Below are positions 62,105-64,000 of a DNA stretch of 64,000 nt, piece by piece. The stretch's first letter is position 1. The number at the start of each line of letters is the position of its first letter. The position numbers and the translations under genes are program-made. The notes beneath the pieces are model-generated. The model saw nothing but the letters and a program-made list of their open reading frames with translations, was not told where the DNA came from and made no database searches. Source of the DNA: Ahaetulla prasina (Eukaryota; Chordata; Lepidosauria; Squamata; Colubridae); the NCBI RefSeq assembly GCF_028640845.1, contig NC_080548.1, positions 9,790,314-9,854,313 of the forward strand, in the 5' to 3' direction.

Positions 62105-63916
62105 AGACGACTTCCGGTATCCAGCGGCAACGGACGTCTGGAAGGCTTCTCCTGCCTCCAGCGCCCGAATCCGGCCGCCGCCGAGGCCCTCAGGGGCCAG
62201 GTGTTCCGAAAAGGACACCTGCCGCACGGACGGCTCGCCAGGGGTCTCCCAGCCGACATACAGGACTGTGGGGACCGATGCTGGCGCGTCCTAGGCTCGG
62301 CGGGGTTCGGAGGCCACAGGCCGCGGCCATTATTTTGGTCGTCGCCTGGGCCGCTGTGCCCAGTGACACCGGGGCATTGGATCTATAACTGCAGCAGCCT
62401 GGTGGTGAACAGGGCACGGAGAAGAATTGAGGAGGAGAAGGGAAGGGAATATCGGTAAACGTGAGTGGAGTGCTCCGGAGTGCGGGGGTTTTCTCCCCTG
62501 CGGTTGGAAGGAGCACGAGTTATTCTGGAGAGAGGAGAACTTAAAATAAGAAGATTACGGTTTTGTGGAGCTCTGGAGAAGAGGTGATGGAGAAATTTAG
62601 GAGGGAAGGTTTGAGGCCCCTCCTTCTGGGGAACAGTGGTGGCGTCCAGCTTCCGCCTTCACTATGAGAATTTTGATGACATCACTTCCTTGACTTCCTG
62701 GTTGACTAACTGTACTCTGGACTCGTTGCTCCTGTGAGTGCCCCTGGTGGATCCGGAGGAAATTACAAGGATACTGTGCCTGCCTGAGGATTTTGTATTT
62801 TTTTCCTTAATGGCAAAGGTCAGAGACCAACTGCTGGAGAGATGGAGAATTTTGGAAAAGTTATCTAATATGGACAAGAAATTGGATGAAATAAGAGCAG
62901 AAATTGTGACTATCCAAAAGGATTTAAAGGATACTCAACAAGTTTCAGCAGAAAACAAGCAGAAAGTGGAAGGTTTGGAGGGTGAGATACGGGCAGTGCA
63001 GAAAAGAGAGGAGACGACAGGCAATGCTGTGCTTGGACTACAGATGGATAAAATGTCTTATTTCCTTAGGTTTCAAAATTTGGAAGAAGTGGACCAAGAA
63101 GACTTGAGAGATGTTGTGACTAAATTGTTGGGAGAATTTCTTGGGAGAGGTGTTGATTTCATGAATTGGGATGTGGATCGAGTTTATAGAGTTAATTCAA
63201 TATGCACGCACGCATGCAGTTCCCAGAGAGGTTCATGTCAAATTTGTGAGAAGAGAGACGAGAGATGAAATTCTTAGAAAACATAGGAGTGGGGCACTGA
63301 TTTACAGGGGCAGGGAGATAGCCATTCTGAGGCAGATTCCCAGACAGGTACGTGAAAAAGAAAGAAATATTATTTTTGTCAAGCAAATTGTACCAGAAGG
63401 AGTGGGCTTCAGATGGCTGATGCCAGAGGATTGATGATTTTCCGGGAGGGCATTACGAAAAAAATCAGTACAATTGCGGAGGCTACGGCCTATGTGGAGG
63501 AACACAAAGCCTTCCTGGAATCAGATGACCCAGGAATTGAAGAAGGGGAGGGTATAGATCATGGGGCTGAAGCGGCTGCCGCTGTTGCGGCCCTGGAGTT
63601 GGGTCAGGCTGAACCCAGAGTTCTGAGATCCAAAACTAGGAAGTGATAAAGATATTTGTGTTGGTTTTCCTTATTCTCTTTTGTACGATATTCTGTTTAT
63701 TCTTGACTCTTCTTTATTACGTATTTAAAATTTGCAAACTTAGCTACTTCGTGTCACCTGCTTGCCTTATGGCTGTTGTATGTGTTAAAAAATTTGAGTA
63801 AAATTCTTATTTTAGATAAGAAAAATGAAAATTTACCATACCTGATATGTATTTGTATAAACCTTTTTTGACTAATAAAAACTTTTTGAATAAAAAAAAA
63901 AAAAAAAATAAAAAAA
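62105..63916 (+). mobile_element. L1-derived, ORF1-only retrotransposon (HAL1-like), complete
   Basis: A CpG-rich 5' UTR (about 62105-62740), an L1 ORF1 reading (62810-63646), a 220-bp AT-rich 3' UTR, then ACTAATAAAAACTTTTTGAA and a poly-A tail. A target duplication of at least 14 bp, AAATTAAAATCTAG, lies at 62091-62104 and 63917-63930. There is no ORF2 (endonuclease/RT) between ORF1 and the 3' UTR. The tail resembles that of the L1 it landed in, so L1 machinery probably mobilised it. In mammals this layout is called HAL1; I use the name only by analogy. Confidence 0.75.
62810..63646 (+). pseudogene. L1-type ORF1 protein, two frameshifts
   Basis: ORF1p is the trimeric RNA-binding chaperone of L1 particles. 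The start at 62810 (MAKVRDQLLERW) is preferred because the frame upstream has no ATG. A coiled coil follows (KLDEIRAEIVTIQKDLKDTQ and beyond, with heptads to about residue 80), then the RRM-like start YFLRFQNLEEVDQEDLRDVV. After DVDRVYRVNS the frame shifts near 63196-63222, within a GCACGCACGCATGCA slippage-prone run. The second frame carries the C-terminal domain (VHVKFVRRETRDEILRKH, then EIAILRQIPRQVREKER). A second shift near 63413-63435 restores the first frame for the tail (MIFREGITKK, then an Ala/Glu-rich end). The copy is therefore inactive. Confidence 0.75.
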
Positions 63917-63930
63917 AAATTAAAATCTAG

Positions 63931-64000
63931 CACAAATCATAATCCATAGTCGTTCCTTAAAACCTCCACTCCCCTTCCAAAGACAAAGAAGATACTTTTC
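63931..64000 (-). mobile_element. L1-type LINE 3' region (right part of split copy), runs off the window
   Basis: Follows the right target duplication of the ORF1-only element and continues the reverse-strand L1 sequence (CACTCCCCTTCCAAAGACAA). Incomplete at the window edge. Confidence 0.4.

Noticed and set aside
62190..62516. Frames of 85-108 residues at the start of the ORF1-only L1 element
   Set aside because: They lie in the CpG-rich 5' UTR, in conflicting frames on both strands.

Overview
This window is intergenic or intronic DNA from a squamate reptile, most probably a snake. I infer this from the mobile elements: Bov-B/RTE LINEs, Sauria-type SINEs whose tails match the Bov-B 3' end, CR1 and L2-clade LINEs, R4/Dong LINEs, Penelope-like fragments, an L1 and an L1-ORF1-only element, and very many short hAT and mariner-like DNA transposons. 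No complete host protein-coding gene can be supported. Nearly every long open reading frame belongs to a transposon or is a chance reading through a repeat.

Layout. 0-6 kb: a mariner-like MITE split by a Sauria SINE, hAT MITEs, then a CR1 copy split by a 3-kb L2-clade LINE (reverse strand, endonuclease plus reverse transcriptase) and again by a hAT element carrying an exon-like coiled-coil fragment. 6.6-9 kb: hAT, mariner-like and Penelope-like repeats. 9.5-11.7 kb: R4/Dong copies broken up by an unclassified element, an L2 fragment and a SINE. 12.6-14.1 kb: an internally deleted Bov-B. 15-25 kb: a dense mosaic with two nested or chained groups of hAT elements and a CR1 copy carrying three insertions. 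25.8-26.1 kb: a polypyrimidine tract. 26.7-32.3 kb: scattered SINEs, a Gypsy-type LTR and a 5S-derived fragment.

32.3-37.6 kb is the only stretch of about 5 kb without a recognisable transposon. It holds a GC- and CpG-rich block (about 32.8-33.9 kb) ending in a strong splice donor at 33976. This is the best candidate for the promoter and first exon of a host gene on the + strand, with the rest of the gene outside the window. Several unique blocks (12.1, 14.2, 19.6, 40.6 and 42.4 kb) look like possible conserved non-coding elements, but this needs alignment.

37.6-61 kb: more SINEs, hAT MITEs (one with an 11-unit internal minisatellite), Penelope-like inverted repeats, a second Bov-B 3' end, and CR1/L2 tails. 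61.6-64 kb: a reverse-strand L1 3' UTR that has received a complete 1.8-kb L1-derived element with ORF1 only, a poly-A tail and target-site duplications (a HAL1-like design).

The strongest theme is hAT transposition. I read about 30 insertions, most with 8-bp target duplications visible in the sequence. Several were inserted into the target duplication of an earlier hAT element, giving chains of elements separated by exactly 8 bp. One 196-bp family has two copies that read as identical, which implies recent activity.
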